DNA of 64,000 nucleotides. It comes from an uncultured Kiritimatiellota bacterium (GTDB lineage Bacteria > Verrucomicrobiota > Kiritimatiellia > RFP12 > UBA1067). This document shows, in pieces, positions 52,433 to 61,493 of the stretch. Made by a program: the position numbers and the translations under genes. Numbering within the stretch: the first letter of the stretch is position 1; each line of letters opens with the position of its first letter. Location of the stretch: NCBI GenBank assembly GCA_934667425.1, contig CAKULV010000001.1:1-64000 (forward strand), written 5' to 3'. Under the pieces are notes generated by a model. The model was not told where the DNA came from, did not search any database, and saw only the letters and a program-made list of their open reading frames with translations.

Positions 52433-53107
52433 ATGGATCAGGTAAAGATCAAGGCGGAGGTGCGTGCCGAGCAGGGTACGGGCGCCGTCCGCCGTCTGCG
52501 CCGGCAGGGAATGGTTCCCGGATCGGTGATGAAGATGGACAGGGGTGGGGTTGAACTCATCAAGTTCTCCCGGCACGAGTTCATGATGGCGATGAGAGGC
52601 CACACGAGCAAGCAGCTTCTCGTGACGCTTGAGATGGATGGCCGGGATGTGCCGGCGCTTATGCGCGAAGTGCAGAACGACGTGATCGCGGGAACGCCGA
52701 TACACGCGGACTTCAGCGAGGTGTCCCTCACGAGCAAGGTGCGCGTTGTCGTGCCGCTGTACCTCGTCGGCGAGCCGAAGGGCGTCAAGATCGGCGGCGG
52801 CGTGCTTGAGCAGGTGCTCCGTTCGGTTGAGGTTGAGTGCCTTCCCACGGATATCGCGGAGAAGTTCGAAGTCGATGTCACGAACCTTGATCTTGACCAG
52901 ACGCTGTTCGTGCGCGACCTCAGCCTTGGCGACAAGTTCACGACCGTCACGCGCGGCGAGCTCGCCGTTGCCGTGATCAAGGCTCCGGATGACGATGGCT
53001 CGGCGAAGCCCGGCGCTCCCGCTGCCGATGCGGCGGCAAAGACGCCTGAGGTCATCAAGAAGGGCAAGGAGGATGCCGAGGCATCCAAGACCGAAGAGAA
53101 GAAGTGA
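52433..53107 (+). CDS. rplY: Ribosomal protein L25 (CTC family)
   Basis: A 224-residue 5S rRNA-binding protein of the long CTC type: an N-terminal L25 domain (KAEVRAEQGTGAVRRLRRQG) and a C-terminal TL5-like domain (VVPLYLVGEPKGVKIGGGVL ... VDVTNLDLDQTLFVRDL), then an alanine/lysine-rich tail. A run of AAGAAG repeats before the ATG serves as the ribosome site. Usual partner of prs. Confidence 0.9.
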   Translation: MDQVKIKAEVRAEQGTGAVRRLRRQGMVPGSVMKMDRGGVELIKFSRHEFMMAMRGHTSKQLLVTLEMDGRDVPALMREVQNDVIAGTPIHADFSEVSLTSKVRVVVPLYLVGEPKGVKIGGGVLEQVLRSVEVECLPTDIAEKFEVDVTNLDLDQTLFVRDLSLGDKFTTVTRGELAVAVIKAPDDDGSAKPGAPAADAAAKTPEVIKKGKEDAEASKTEEKK

Positions 53108-53121
53108 GGAGATACCTGAAC

Positions 53122-53508
53122 ATGAAAAAGTATGACGGTCTTTACATCTTCGCCGGCAACGCGAAGGATGATGTTCTCGAAAACAGCCTTGCCAAGGCGG
53201 TTGCGGAGATCGAGCGCTTCGGCGGCAAGATCGAGGCGCAGGACATTCTCGGCAAGCGCACGTTTGCGCGTCCCATGCACAAGCGCGAGAATGGCGTATA
53301 TGCCCTCGTCCGCTTTGAGATGGATCCTCTCAAGGTGAAGGATCTCGTCAACCGCTACAGGCTCGTGGAGGAGGTCTTCCGCGTGCAGATACTTGCCGTT
53401 GACGACCGCCGCGAGGAGAAGCTTGCCCAGCAGCGGGAAGCCGCCGCGAAGCGCGCTGAACTCAAGGCCCGCAAGGAGAATGAGGCGGCTGCGGCCTCTG
53501 CGGAATAA
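53122..53508 (+). CDS. rpsF: Ribosomal protein S6
   Basis: A 128-residue small-subunit protein that binds S18. The S6 fold is recognisable: MKKYDGLYIFAGNAKDD, IERFGGKIEAQDILGKRTFA, YALVRFEMDP. An alanine/glutamate-rich C-terminal tail follows. The ATG at 53122 has a GAGGAGA site 11 bases upstream. In the usual rpsF-ssb-rpsR-rplI order. Confidence 0.92.
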   Translation: MKKYDGLYIFAGNAKDDVLENSLAKAVAEIERFGGKIEAQDILGKRTFARPMHKRENGVYALVRFEMDPLKVKDLVNRYRLVEEVFRVQILAVDDRREEKLAQQREAAAKRAELKARKENEAAAASAE

Positions 53509-53519
53509 GGAGTGCGCCT

Positions 53520-53939
53520 ATGCCTTCCTTCAATAGGGTGATAGTGATGGGGAACCTGACGCGCGATCCTGACGTCAGGGAGGTCGGCATGAACGCCGTT
53601 AAGGTGTGCCGTTTCTCCCTTGCGATCAACGAGCGCCGGAAGGACCGCAGCGGAAACGTCATTGACATGCCGACGTTTGTCGATGTCGATGCGTGGGACA
53701 AGCTCGGCGAGCTTTGCGGGCAGTACCTCAAGAAGGGCCGGTCGGTCCTTGTCGAGGGGCGTCTCCAGTCCGACACCTGGGAGAAGGACGGGCAGAAGCA
53801 CCAGAAGCTGAAGATCCGCGCCGCAACCGTGAAGTTCATGCCTCAGCCTGCGCCGAACCAGAGCCGCCTCACGGGCGAGATACTCCGTTCGCAGGAGGCT
53901 GATGCCGCCGGTTACGACGAGGAAGACCAGCAGTTCTGA
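53520..53939 (+). CDS. ssb: Single-stranded DNA-binding protein
   Basis: A 139-residue OB-fold protein protecting single-stranded DNA. SSB signatures include FNRVIVMGNLTRDPDVR and LKKGRSVLVEGRLQSDTWE. The short linker and acidic tip (YDEEDQQF) correspond to the protein-interaction tail usually ending DDDIPF. Placed between rpsF and rpsR, as in most bacteria. Confidence 0.93.
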   Translation: MPSFNRVIVMGNLTRDPDVREVGMNAVKVCRFSLAINERRKDRSGNVIDMPTFVDVDAWDKLGELCGQYLKKGRSVLVEGRLQSDTWEKDGQKHQKLKIRAATVKFMPQPAPNQSRLTGEILRSQEADAAGYDEEDQQF

Positions 53940-53968
53940 CACTAAAACAAGTTTAAAGGAATACTACA

Positions 53969-54196
53969 ATGGCTTACCAGAAAAGAGAACGTACCGACCG
54001 CGAGGAGTTCGCGCGTCGCCGTCCGGCGATACCCGCCGCAGACAAGATCGACCTCAACGACGTGGAGGTTCTTAAGAACTACGTCACCGAATACGGGAAG
54101 ATCATACCGGCCCGCGTGACGGGCGTAACATCGATGCAGCAGCGCCAGATCAAGAAGGGCATCCGCCGCGCTCGCAACATGGGCCTCATGGCCTAA
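53969..54196 (+). CDS. rpsR: Ribosomal protein S18
   Basis: A 75-residue protein with the S18 core: IDLNDVEVLKNYVTEYGKI, IPARVTGVTSMQQRQIKKGI and RRARNMGLM. It partners S6 in the small subunit. A ribosome site AAGGAA lies in the short gap after ssb. Confidence 0.94.
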   Translation: MAYQKRERTDREEFARRRPAIPAADKIDLNDVEVLKNYVTEYGKIIPARVTGVTSMQQRQIKKGIRRARNMGLMA

Positions 54197-54211
54197 CTGG
54201 AGGAAGATACC

Positions 54212-54688
54212 ATGCAGACAGAAGTAATGCTCATGTCCGATGTGAAGTTCCTCGGCAAGGCCGGCGAGATCGTCAAGGTCGCGGCCGGCTACGCGCGCAA
54301 CATGCTGCTCCCGCAGGGCCTCGCCGCTCCCGTGACGGAGGCTTCGCGCCGCCGTCTCCGCAAGCTTGAGGAGCAGCGCGCCGCAGAGCGCGCCGCCCGC
54401 AGGGCCGAGGCCGAGAAGGTCGCGGAAAAGCTCGCGGGCCTTTCCGTCACGGTGTCCGCGCAGGTGAAGGAGGACGGCAAGTCCCTCTACGGCAGCGTCA
54501 AGGCCGCAGACCTGCTCGCGCCGATCGAGGCCGATCGCGGCGTAAAGTTCGAGCGTGCGCAGCTCGACCTCCCCGACCACCTCAGGGAAGTCGGCCAGTA
54601 CGATGCGAAGATCGATCTCGGCGAGGGAGTGTTCGTGCCCTTCAAGGTATGGATCGTCGCGGAGAACAAGCCGGAGGAAGAGGCGTAA
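54212..54688 (+). CDS. rplI: Ribosomal protein L9
   Basis: A 158-residue two-domain protein: the N-terminal rRNA-binding domain (VMLMSDVKFLGKAGEIVKVA, GYARNMLLPQGLA), a long connecting helix, and a C-terminal domain (LYGSVKAADLL). Last gene of the operon; a terminator hairpin follows. Confidence 0.94.
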   Translation: MQTEVMLMSDVKFLGKAGEIVKVAAGYARNMLLPQGLAAPVTEASRRRLRKLEEQRAAERAARRAEAEKVAEKLAGLSVTVSAQVKEDGKSLYGSVKAADLLAPIEADRGVKFERAQLDLPDHLREVGQYDAKIDLGEGVFVPFKVWIVAENKPEEEA

Positions 54689-54713
54689 GGCCCCATATCG
54701 GCTTGCCCGAAAA

Positions 54714-54745
54714 GCAAAGGCCATCCCGCAAGGGGTGGCCTTTCG
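54714..54745 (+). terminator. Terminator of the prs-rplI operon
   Basis: A 9-bp stem GGCCATCCC / GGGGTGGCC (one wobble pair) with a 4-base loop, preceded by A-rich sequence and followed by TTTCG. It starts about 25 bases after the rplI stop. Confidence 0.75.
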
Positions 54746-54759
54746 TCGTAATGATAAAG

Positions 54760-54893
54760 CATGCCAACCGTCACGGTGAAAACGCGCCAACCGTCACGGT
54801 GAAAACGCGCCAACCGTCATGGTGAAAAAGCGCCAACTGTCATGGTGAAAACGCGCCAACTGTCATGGTGAAAACGCGCCAACTGTCATGGTG
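54760..54893. repeat. 23-bp tandem repeat, 5.8 units
   Basis: Units of the form CGCGCCAACYGTCAYGGTGAAAA start at 54760, 54783, 54806, 54829, 54852 and 54875 (last one partial). Each contains a small palindrome, CCGTCACGG in the first units. The sequence drifts in one direction: CCGTCACGG in units 1-2, CCGTCATGG in unit 3, CTGTCATGG in units 4-6. Confidence 0.9.
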
Positions 54894-54949
54894 CCATTGA
54901 CGAGAAAAGCGGTTAGGTTGAATCCCTTATAGGCAGGTTTTTGGTTTTC

Positions 54950-55010
54950 CCGCTCTCACTTTTTGCAAAAAGTGAGAGCGGATTGAGGTGATCATGAAAA
55001 TGAGATGGTG
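54950..55010. repeat. 32-bp palindromic dispersed repeat, copy 2
   Basis: The same perfect palindrome as at 21993-22024 occupies 54950-54981. A flank GATCATGAAAATGAGAT follows, almost identical to the flank of copy 1. Confidence 0.75.
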
Positions 55011-55025
55011 TAAATGAGGCATTAA

Positions 55026-55265
55026 TCCCCGGAATGGGAGACGCGAGATGCGCACTATCCTTGGCTCATGGCCTGTGTCGGCGATCGGATTGTCGGCTAT
55101 GCCTACGCCTGCATTGCGTATACGGATCGGCGCGATCCGTATCTCACTCGGGCGAGCGTCCGTTTCCATTCCGCGTTGGGATTCCGGCGCGTCGGGAGGT
55201 TCACGGACTGCGCGGAGAAGTTTGGCCGCCTCTATTCCATGATTTGGATGGAGAAGCGACTTTGA
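55026..55265 (+). pseudogene. GNAT acetyltransferase remnant (phosphinothricin-acetyltransferase type)
   Basis: The frame reads SPEWETRDAHYPWLMACVGD, then RIVGYAYA, and ends FHSALGFRRVGRF...KFGRLYSMIWMEKRL, matching the middle and C-terminal parts of PAT/MnaT-type N-acetyltransferases. The start is missing (a stop lies at 55023), and the acetyl-CoA-binding loop between YAYA and the SALGF helix has been deleted. It is therefore a degraded gene. An ATG at 55068 opens only a 65-codon piece. Confidence 0.65.
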
Positions 55266-55328
55266 CGCTGCGTTAAAGACAAAAGGTTGGAATGCATCGT
55301 TTCCGGCAAGGGCGTTGCCCTGAACCTA

Positions 55329-55337
55329 TGGTATAAT
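55329..55337 (+). promoter_or_regulatory. Extended -10 promoter, leaderless glf mRNA
   Basis: TGGTATAAT ending at 55337. The predicted transcription start (55344) is one base before the ATG at 55345, and an alternative ATG at 55336 lies inside the -10 box. Confidence 0.65.
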
Positions 55338-55344
55338 GGCATCC

Positions 55345-56436
55345 ATGCAAAACATAGATGCGATAGTTGCCGGAGCCGGCATTTGGGGATGCACCGTTGC
55401 GCGAAGTCTGGCGGAGCAGGGCCGCAGGGTGCTGGTGCTTGAGAGTCGCCCCGTGGTGGGCGGCAACGTGCGCTGCGAGACAGATCCCGAAACGGGCATT
55501 GAGGTACACATGTATGGAAGCCACATCTTCCACACCCATCTTGACGGAGTGTGGAAGTTCATGCGTCGCTTCATCGAGTTCAACGGCTATCAGCACAAGG
55601 TCCTCGCGAGATATCGCGGACGCACCTATTTCCTCCCGGTGGGGCTCGCGCTCGTCAACAAGTTCTTCGGCGTGGAACTTGCGCCGTCCGAACTGCCTGC
55701 GTTCATGGACGATGAAACGCACAGGAAAAGGCTTTTCGACGCATTCTTCAAGGGCTATACCTCGAAGCAGTGGGGCAGGCCGCCGGACGAGATAGACCCC
55801 GCCATAATACGGCGGGTGCCGGTTCGCGCCAGCTATGACGTGAACTATTTCAACGACGTAAACCAGGGGATACCCCTCACCGGATACAACTCGCTTTTCG
55901 ACCGCCTCCTGGATCATCCGAACATCGTGGTCGAGTGCGGCAGGGAATTCGATATGTCCGCGCATATGTCAAGCGCGCTCGCCGGCAGGCCCGTTTACTA
56001 TTCCGGACCTATAGACCGTCTTTTCGGATACAGATATGGCGAGCTTCCCTGGCGTTCGCTCCGGTTTGAGCAGGAAACGCTGGGCATGTCGGATTTCCAG
56101 GGGACGAGCGTCGTCAACTACACCGAGGCGGATGTGCCGTATACGCGCATCCACGAGTTCAAGCACTACCATCCGGAGAATCGTGAGATTATGCTTCGGA
56201 CTAAAACCGTAATAATGCGCGAATATCCGTGTGCCTGGAAGTCAGGGGACGAGCCTTACTACCCCGTGAACACCGAAGAGTCGCAGTCGTTGCTTGCCAA
56301 ATATCATGAAGAGTGCAAAAGGCACCCGTGGCTGGTGGTTGGCGGAAGGCTTGGCGAATACAGGTATTACGATATGGATCAGTCGGTAGGCAGGGCCCTC
56401 GAAGTGGCGTCGAAGGAGAATCTGCCGCAGCAATGA
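55345..56436 (+). CDS. glf: UDP-galactopyranose mutase
   Basis: A flavoenzyme interconverting UDP-galactopyranose and UDP-galactofuranose, precursor for galactofuranose in surface glycans; 363 residues. The FAD-binding start (IDAIVAGAGIWGCTVARSLA), HMYGSHIFHT, FKGYTSKQWG, NDVNQGIPLTGY and GRLGEYRYYDMDQSVGRAL match the family closely. No galactofuranosyltransferase is in the window. The start is fixed by the promoter overlapping the alternative ATG. Confidence 0.94.
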   Translation: MQNIDAIVAGAGIWGCTVARSLAEQGRRVLVLESRPVVGGNVRCETDPETGIEVHMYGSHIFHTHLDGVWKFMRRFIEFNGYQHKVLARYRGRTYFLPVGLALVNKFFGVELAPSELPAFMDDETHRKRLFDAFFKGYTSKQWGRPPDEIDPAIIRRVPVRASYDVNYFNDVNQGIPLTGYNSLFDRLLDHPNIVVECGREFDMSAHMSSALAGRPVYYSGPIDRLFGYRYGELPWRSLRFEQETLGMSDFQGTSVVNYTEADVPYTRIHEFKHYHPENREIMLRTKTVIMREYPCAWKSGDEPYYPVNTEESQSLLAKYHEECKRHPWLVVGGRLGEYRYYDMDQSVGRALEVASKENLPQQ

Positions 56437-56495
56437 ATTTCTCCTGTCAGGAATTGTTGCGAGGTGCGAGTATCTTGTGAAGGAGGATGTTTGTC

Positions 56496-59400
56496 GTGTC
56501 TGAAAAACATAGAAAGATCGTTGTCGCTACGCTTTTTGCGTTCGTTTCGGCAATTGCGCTCGCCTCGTCGCTGATGTTGGGCGCGGTCTTGAGGCGCGTT
56601 CGCCAATTCGATTGCGAGAACCAGTGCGACGTTTTGGCGGGTCGCGCGCCAAAAGTGGCGCAGAACGCCGCCACGGCAGCTGCGCCGCCGAAAGCGGCTG
56701 CCGCCGGAAAGGGGGAGGACACAAATCGCATCGCCCGCGTCGAGGGCATTTTCTTCTCTGAACCATGCGCAAATCCGGCGATCATAATCAAGTTCTCACG
56801 TCGTCCGAAATCATCTGAGGTGCTGCACTATGCGTCAATCAGCCCGAAGGTGGAGAATCTGTCGGTTGAGGTCGAGTCCGATGAACCGTATCCGTGGCGC
56901 GACAAGATATACCATTGGGTGCGCATCAAGAGCGGCAACTTCAGGCACCGCACCCCATATGTCGTGACGGTCTCGGCCGCAATGCCTTTCGAGGATGGCG
57001 GCAGGCTGGGGGGCGATGTCCGGCGGACGGTCGTGCGGCCAGACCTCGTACCGTCTGTGAACCTTGCGGCGGCAGGGCGCTATCTGCCGCCGATCGGGGA
57101 GAAGGCCGTCGATTTGCGCGTGGTCAATGTGTCCAGGGTCGAATGCGCCATGCGCACCGTTTTGCCCGAGAACATCGTCCAGCTCCTCGCCCGCGAAGAG
57201 GGGAAATACTCAAAGAGCAATCCATGGTGGCGCGCGTCGGTAAATGGCGACAGCGATGCGACAACGGAGCTTGCGGCGCAGCCTACGAGGTGGACGGAGA
57301 CGATCGGCAATGAGCCGAACGTAGCTGTTTCGCATCGTGTCCGCCTCGGCGGGGAGGAAGGCACCGTATCCAACGGCGTGTACCTGCTGTCCGTCAGGAA
57401 CGGCGATCTGCCGGAAGGCGGCTCAAATGAGCCTAAGTACCGCCTGATCTGCCTTACAGATATGGGACTTTCGGTCCGTCGCGACGATTACGGGCTTCGC
57501 ATCTGGGTGACGTCGCTCACCACAGGGCGCCCGCTTGCCGGCCTTGAGGCGGCTGTCTATGCGGCAAACCGGCTTCCGCTTGCGCGTGGCGAGACGAATG
57601 GCGGCGGCGAAGCGACGTTGACCGGATGGGATTCGCGCGAGGAGCCGTTTGCGCTTGTCGTGACCCGGAAGGACGGCTCGGATGCCGTGTTCATGGCGCT
57701 CGGCAATGCCGTGAAGATAGATGAGACCCTGCCGTGCGGGGTCCGTCCAGGCTATGTTGCGGACGAGGCCTGCTCCGCATTCGTCTGGACGGATCGCGGC
57801 ATCTACCGTCACGGAGAGAGGATAATGGTCCATTCCATACTGCGCACAGGGCGCGGCGGCGCGCCGAGGCCTTTCCCGGTGGTTGTCGCCTTCGAGAAAC
57901 CAGACGGACACGTCTTCCGCATGTGCACGCGCGTGACGGACGAGTCCGGCGCCGTTGCCGTAGACCACTTCTCTGCGCCTGATGATCAGCCGTCAGGAAT
58001 GTGGAAGGTGAAGATACTTACGCCCGGCAAGGACGGTGTGCTGCTCGGGGAGCGGACGGTCAAGGTGGAGGACTTCGTGCCGCCGCAGGTGCGTGTGTCG
58101 CTGAAGGGGCTGGCGGAAGTCTCGTCGGACCCCTCGAATGTCTCATACCGCGTTTGCGCGGAGCATCTGTTTGGAGGCGCCGCGAAGATGCTGACGGCGG
58201 AAAGCCTTGTCGCATTCGTCGATGAGCCGTTCTCGCCGTCAGCCTGGAAGGGCAGGGGCTTCCGCTTCGGCGATCCGCGCCGCGGACTCAAGCCGAACTA
58301 TACGCGCATCCCGCCGCAGTTCACCGATGATGCCGGCGAGGCGATGTTTTCAATCGGGATGAAAAACGAATGGGGATTGCCGCAGGCCGCCGTTCGCGTC
58401 ATAGTCCAGGGCTCTGTCCTCGAGGCCGGCGGACGACCTGCCGTCACTCGTGCGAGCGGTCTTCTGCACTTCTATCCTTGCTATCTTGGGTCTGACATTC
58501 CACGCATGGTTCGTCTCGGCGCGGGTGCCCATACATACCGCGTAGCGGCTGTCGCGCCGGACGGCAAGGCGCGCCCCCTCATGCGCCGCCTGAAGGCCGA
58601 GCTCTGGAAGATAGAGTCCGTATACAATCTCGTCCGCAACAGGAACGGGACATATTCTTGGGATGCGGCCCGCGTGCGCCACCGCGTCATGCTTGATTCG
58701 GACGCAATTGATTTGTCGGCGAACGGCGAGGGAGAGGTCTCGTTGCCCGCGGCCGGCAGCGGCGACTATGAGTTTGTCGTCACGGATGAGGCGCTGAACC
58801 TTTCCCACTGCGCGCCGTTCTGGGTGTCTGCGTCGGATGACGATGAGATCCGTGCGTCGCTCAAGAACCCTGCGTCTGTGGCGCTGACGGCAGACAGGCC
58901 GCTTTACCGCGCGGGAGACCGTCCCCGTCTCACCGTCAAGTCTCCGTTCCGCGGGTCTGCGTGGATTGCGGTGATGCGCGACAAAACGCTGTACACCCGC
59001 ACTCTTGAGCTTACCAATCTCACGAGCGTGGTGGAGCTTGATCCCGTCGATGGGGCGTTGGCTCCAAACATCGATGTCGCGATCAGCGTCGTGCAGTCTG
59101 CCGCCGCAGGCGGGAATCATCTCGCGGCCCGCGCCCACGGGCTTGCGTCGCTGGCGATCCGTCCGGTAGAGAGCGAGATTTCCGTCTCTGTAGCATCGTC
59201 CGTTCGTGTAGCGGAGACAGGCGGCAGTACGCTTGATGTGCGTGTGCTTGCGTCAGGCCTTTCCGTTGACGATGCACGCGCCGTCGTAACAGTCGTTGAC
59301 GAGGGCATCAACCTCCTGACGTCTGAGCCTACGCCGGATCCGATCGGCTTCTTCTCGTCCGCACGCGGCGGAAACCACCCTCTCTTCGACCTGTACGGAC

Positions 59401-61493
59401 GTCTCTTGCCCGTTTGCGGCGCACCCTTGCGGGCGACAGGCGTGAAGACCGGGGGCGACGGTCTCGCGGAACTCATGAACCGGGTTAGCCCCGTGGCGAG
59501 CCGCCGCTTCCGCCCTCTCGCCCTCTGGCGGCTTGACCTGCCGCTTACGAACGGCGTAGCCGACTTGCGTTTCGAGCTTCCTGAATTTGTCGGAGAAACG
59601 CGAGTGACGGCGCTCGTGTATACGCCGCGTGCGACCGGCTGCGCCTCCGTGCGGCAGAAGGTGTGCCCGAAGCTCGTGCTTCAGCCTGATGCTCCGCGCT
59701 TCTCCGCACCGGAAGACAGCTTTGACGTCACGCTTACGCTGTCCAACCGCAGCGGCAAGGATGATGTGATCGATTATGGAGTGTCGGCGGATGGCGCGGT
59801 GGCGTTGATTGACCGCGCCGCAGGCCGCGTTGCGGTTCGAGACGGCGCATCGCATACCCTGACCTTTCGTGCGGCGGCAAGGCCGCAGGTCGGAGAGGGG
59901 ACGCTGACATTCAGGGCGACGGGGTGCGGCGAGAACCGGAAGAGCATTGTCAGCTTGCCGATCCGACCCGCCGTGCCGTGGCGGGAAACGGCCGGCGTCG
60001 TGTCGCTGCGACCGGGCGAGACGTGGGCATCGTCCAATGCCTGCGGAATAGGGACGCTTCCCGGCGCGACGCGGCGCACGGTTGCTGTATCGGGATCGCC
60101 TGCCGCCGAACTCGTCGCCGCGTTTGACTACCTTGCCGAGTATCCGCATGGATGCCTTGAGCAGACTACATCCCGGATGTTCCCGCTGATCGTCGCGGAC
60201 GATGTCATGGCGCGCCTGCCGTCCGAACGGACGAGCAAGGCCGCTGAACTCAAGGATATCGTTGCGGACGGCATTGCGCGCGTGACATCGATGCTTCGTT
60301 CGGACGACTTCACGATGTGGCCGGACTGCAATTGCCCGCCATGGGATCGCGAGGTGTCGCTTTACGCGGCGCACTTCCTCGTCGAGGCAGGCTCTGCGGG
60401 ACATTCGGTTGACCGCTTGGCGCTCGGCCGCGTCCGCACGCTCCTCAAGCGTTGGGCGCACTCCGCCGACACGAACGAGGCCGCATACGCCTGCCACACG
60501 CTGGCCGTTGCGGGCGCGCCAGAGAAGGACCGTACGTTTGCGCTCTACGAGATTCGCGACCGGCTCCCCCTCCTGTCCCGCGCCCGCCTCGCCCGTGCGT
60601 TCGTCCGCCTTGGCGATCCGGTCCGCGCTCGCGCGCTTCTCGCCGAGGCGGCCATGAATCCGACGGGCGTCAAGGAGTCGGCCTTCGCCTTGCTCGCGTT
60701 GCAGGAGATGGACGCCAACGATCCGCGTCTCGGGAAGCTTGTCGCCTATCTCCAGGAAAGGCGCGACCGTGCGCGATTCCATTGGGGGACTACAGGCGAC
60801 AACGCCCATGCGCTCTTGGCGCTCGCCGCCTACTACCGTCTGCACGGAATGGATGACGGGCGGCCGTCCGTCACGCTTGAGCTGGACGGGAAGCCGTTGG
60901 GAGAGCGGCTTTCGGCAGGCGGATCGCGCAGGTTCGTTGGCGGCGGCGCCTTGACGCTGCGCAATGACGGCGGGGACAATGCATTCGTCTCGTATTCATG
61001 CGTTGCGCTCCCGGAGGCGGCGTCGGTCACGAACGCGCATAGGCTCGTGACGGTGTCGAGGAGGTTTGTGACGACGGAGGGTCGGCCCGCCGATCTCGCC
61101 AACCTGACTCGCGGAGAGCTGCTGATCAGCGAGATAACGCTTGCAGCGGATCGCGATCTCGAGATTAGCGACCTCGTTGTGCAGGAGCTTCTCCCGGCGG
61201 GTCTTGAGCCGGACCGTCCAGAGGTTGCGGCGGCGTTCGCCCGTGCACGAGGCAAGGGCAGGACCGACTGGGTGCTGCGCAGCGACACCCGTGACGACCG
61301 CACGATCGTGTTTTCGCGCCCTCTCACGCTCGGTCCGGAGCCATCCGGCGGGAGGCCGATCGTGTTCTATTCGGCGGTTCGCGCAGTGACGGCCGGGGAC
61401 TTCATCCTCCCCGGCGTGCGTGTGGAGGCAATGTACGCGCCGGACATATTTGCTCAGACGGCGCCGTCGCGCATTAGCGTAAAGAAGCGATGA
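56496..61493 (+). CDS. Bacterial alpha-2-macroglobulin (thioester type)
   Basis: A 1,665-residue periplasmic protease trap. Macroglobulin beta-domains fill the first ~1,200 residues (FVWTDRGIYRHGERIMVHSI, ADRPLYRAGDRPRLTVKSPF). The thioester motif CLEQ lies at C1220 (YPHGCLEQTTS) in an alpha-toroid, followed by a C-terminal receptor-binding-like domain. In contrast to E. coli YfhM there is no lipobox; a single N-terminal hydrophobic helix would anchor it in the inner membrane. The GTG at 56496 has AGGAGG nine bases upstream, whereas an ATG at 56487 touches that site. It overlaps pbpC by four bases (ATGA). The pair is known in many bacteria and thought to guard the periplasm when peptidoglycan is breached. 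Confidence 0.9.
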   Translation: MSEKHRKIVVATLFAFVSAIALASSLMLGAVLRRVRQFDCENQCDVLAGRAPKVAQNAATAAAPPKAAAAGKGEDTNRIARVEGIFFSEPCANPAIIIKFSRRPKSSEVLHYASISPKVENLSVEVESDEPYPWRDKIYHWVRIKSGNFRHRTPYVVTVSAAMPFEDGGRLGGDVRRTVVRPDLVPSVNLAAAGRYLPPIGEKAVDLRVVNVSRVECAMRTVLPENIVQLLAREEGKYSKSNPWWRASVNGDSDATTELAAQPTRWTETIGNEPNVAVSHRVRLGGEEGTVSNGVYLLSVRNGDLPEGGSNEPKYRLICLTDMGLSVRRDDYGLRIWVTSLTTGRPLAGLEAAVYAANRLPLARGETNGGGEATLTGWDSREEPFALVVTRKDGSDAVFMALGNAVKIDETLPCGVRPGYVADEACSAFVWTDRGIYRHGERIMVHSILRTGRGGAPRPFPVVVAFEKPDGHVFRMCTRVTDESGAVAVDHFSAPDDQPSGMWKVKILTPGKDGVLLGERTVKVEDFVPPQVRVSLKGLAEVSSDPSNVSYRVCAEHLFGGAAKMLTAESLVAFVDEPFSPSAWKGRGFRFGDPRRGLKPNYTRIPPQFTDDAGEAMFSIGMKNEWGLPQAAVRVIVQGSVLEAGGRPAVTRASGLLHFYPCYLGSDIPRMVRLGAGAHTYRVAAVAPDGKARPLMRRLKAELWKIESVYNLVRNRNGTYSWDAARVRHRVMLDSDAIDLSANGEGEVSLPAAGSGDYEFVVTDEALNLSHCAPFWVSASDDDEIRASLKNPASVALTADRPLYRAGDRPRLTVKSPFRGSAWIAVMRDKTLYTRTLELTNLTSVVELDPVDGALAPNIDVAISVVQSAAAGGNHLAARAHGLASLAIRPVESEISVSVASSVRVAETGGSTLDVRVLASGLSVDDARAVVTVVDEGINLLTSEPTPDPIGFFSSARGGNHPLFDLYGRLLPVCGAPLRATGVKTGGDGLAELMNRVSPVASRRFRPLALWRLDLPLTNGVADLRFELPEFVGETRVTALVYTPRATGCASVRQKVCPKLVLQPDAPRFSAPEDSFDVTLTLSNRSGKDDVIDYGVSADGAVALIDRAAGRVAVRDGASHTLTFRAAARPQVGEGTLTFRATGCGENRKSIVSLPIRPAVPWRETAGVVSLRPGETWASSNACGIGTLPGATRRTVAVSGSPAAELVAAFDYLAEYPHGCLEQTTSRMFPLIVADDVMARLPSERTSKAAELKDIVADGIARVTSMLRSDDFTMWPDCNCPPWDREVSLYAAHFLVEAGSAGHSVDRLALGRVRTLLKRWAHSADTNEAAYACHTLAVAGAPEKDRTFALYEIRDRLPLLSRARLARAFVRLGDPVRARALLAEAAMNPTGVKESAFALLALQEMDANDPRLGKLVAYLQERRDRARFHWGTTGDNAHALLALAAYYRLHGMDDGRPSVTLELDGKPLGERLSAGGSRRFVGGGALTLRNDGGDNAFVSYSCVALPEAASVTNAHRLVTVSRRFVTTEGRPADLANLTRGELLISEITLAADRDLEISDLVVQELLPAGLEPDRPEVAAAFARARGKGRTDWVLRSDTRDDRTIVFSRPLTLGPEPSGGRPIVFYSAVRAVTAGDFILPGVRVEAMYAPDIFAQTAPSRISVKKR

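Noticed and set aside
54760..54893. CRISPR array
   Set aside because: Units are contiguous without unique spacers and no cas genes are nearby; it is a simple tandem repeat.
55034..55276. Two further overlapping frames in the GNAT region
   Set aside because: Only the frame containing YPWL, RIVGYAYA and ALGFRRVGRF matches the acetyltransferase family; the others are shadows.
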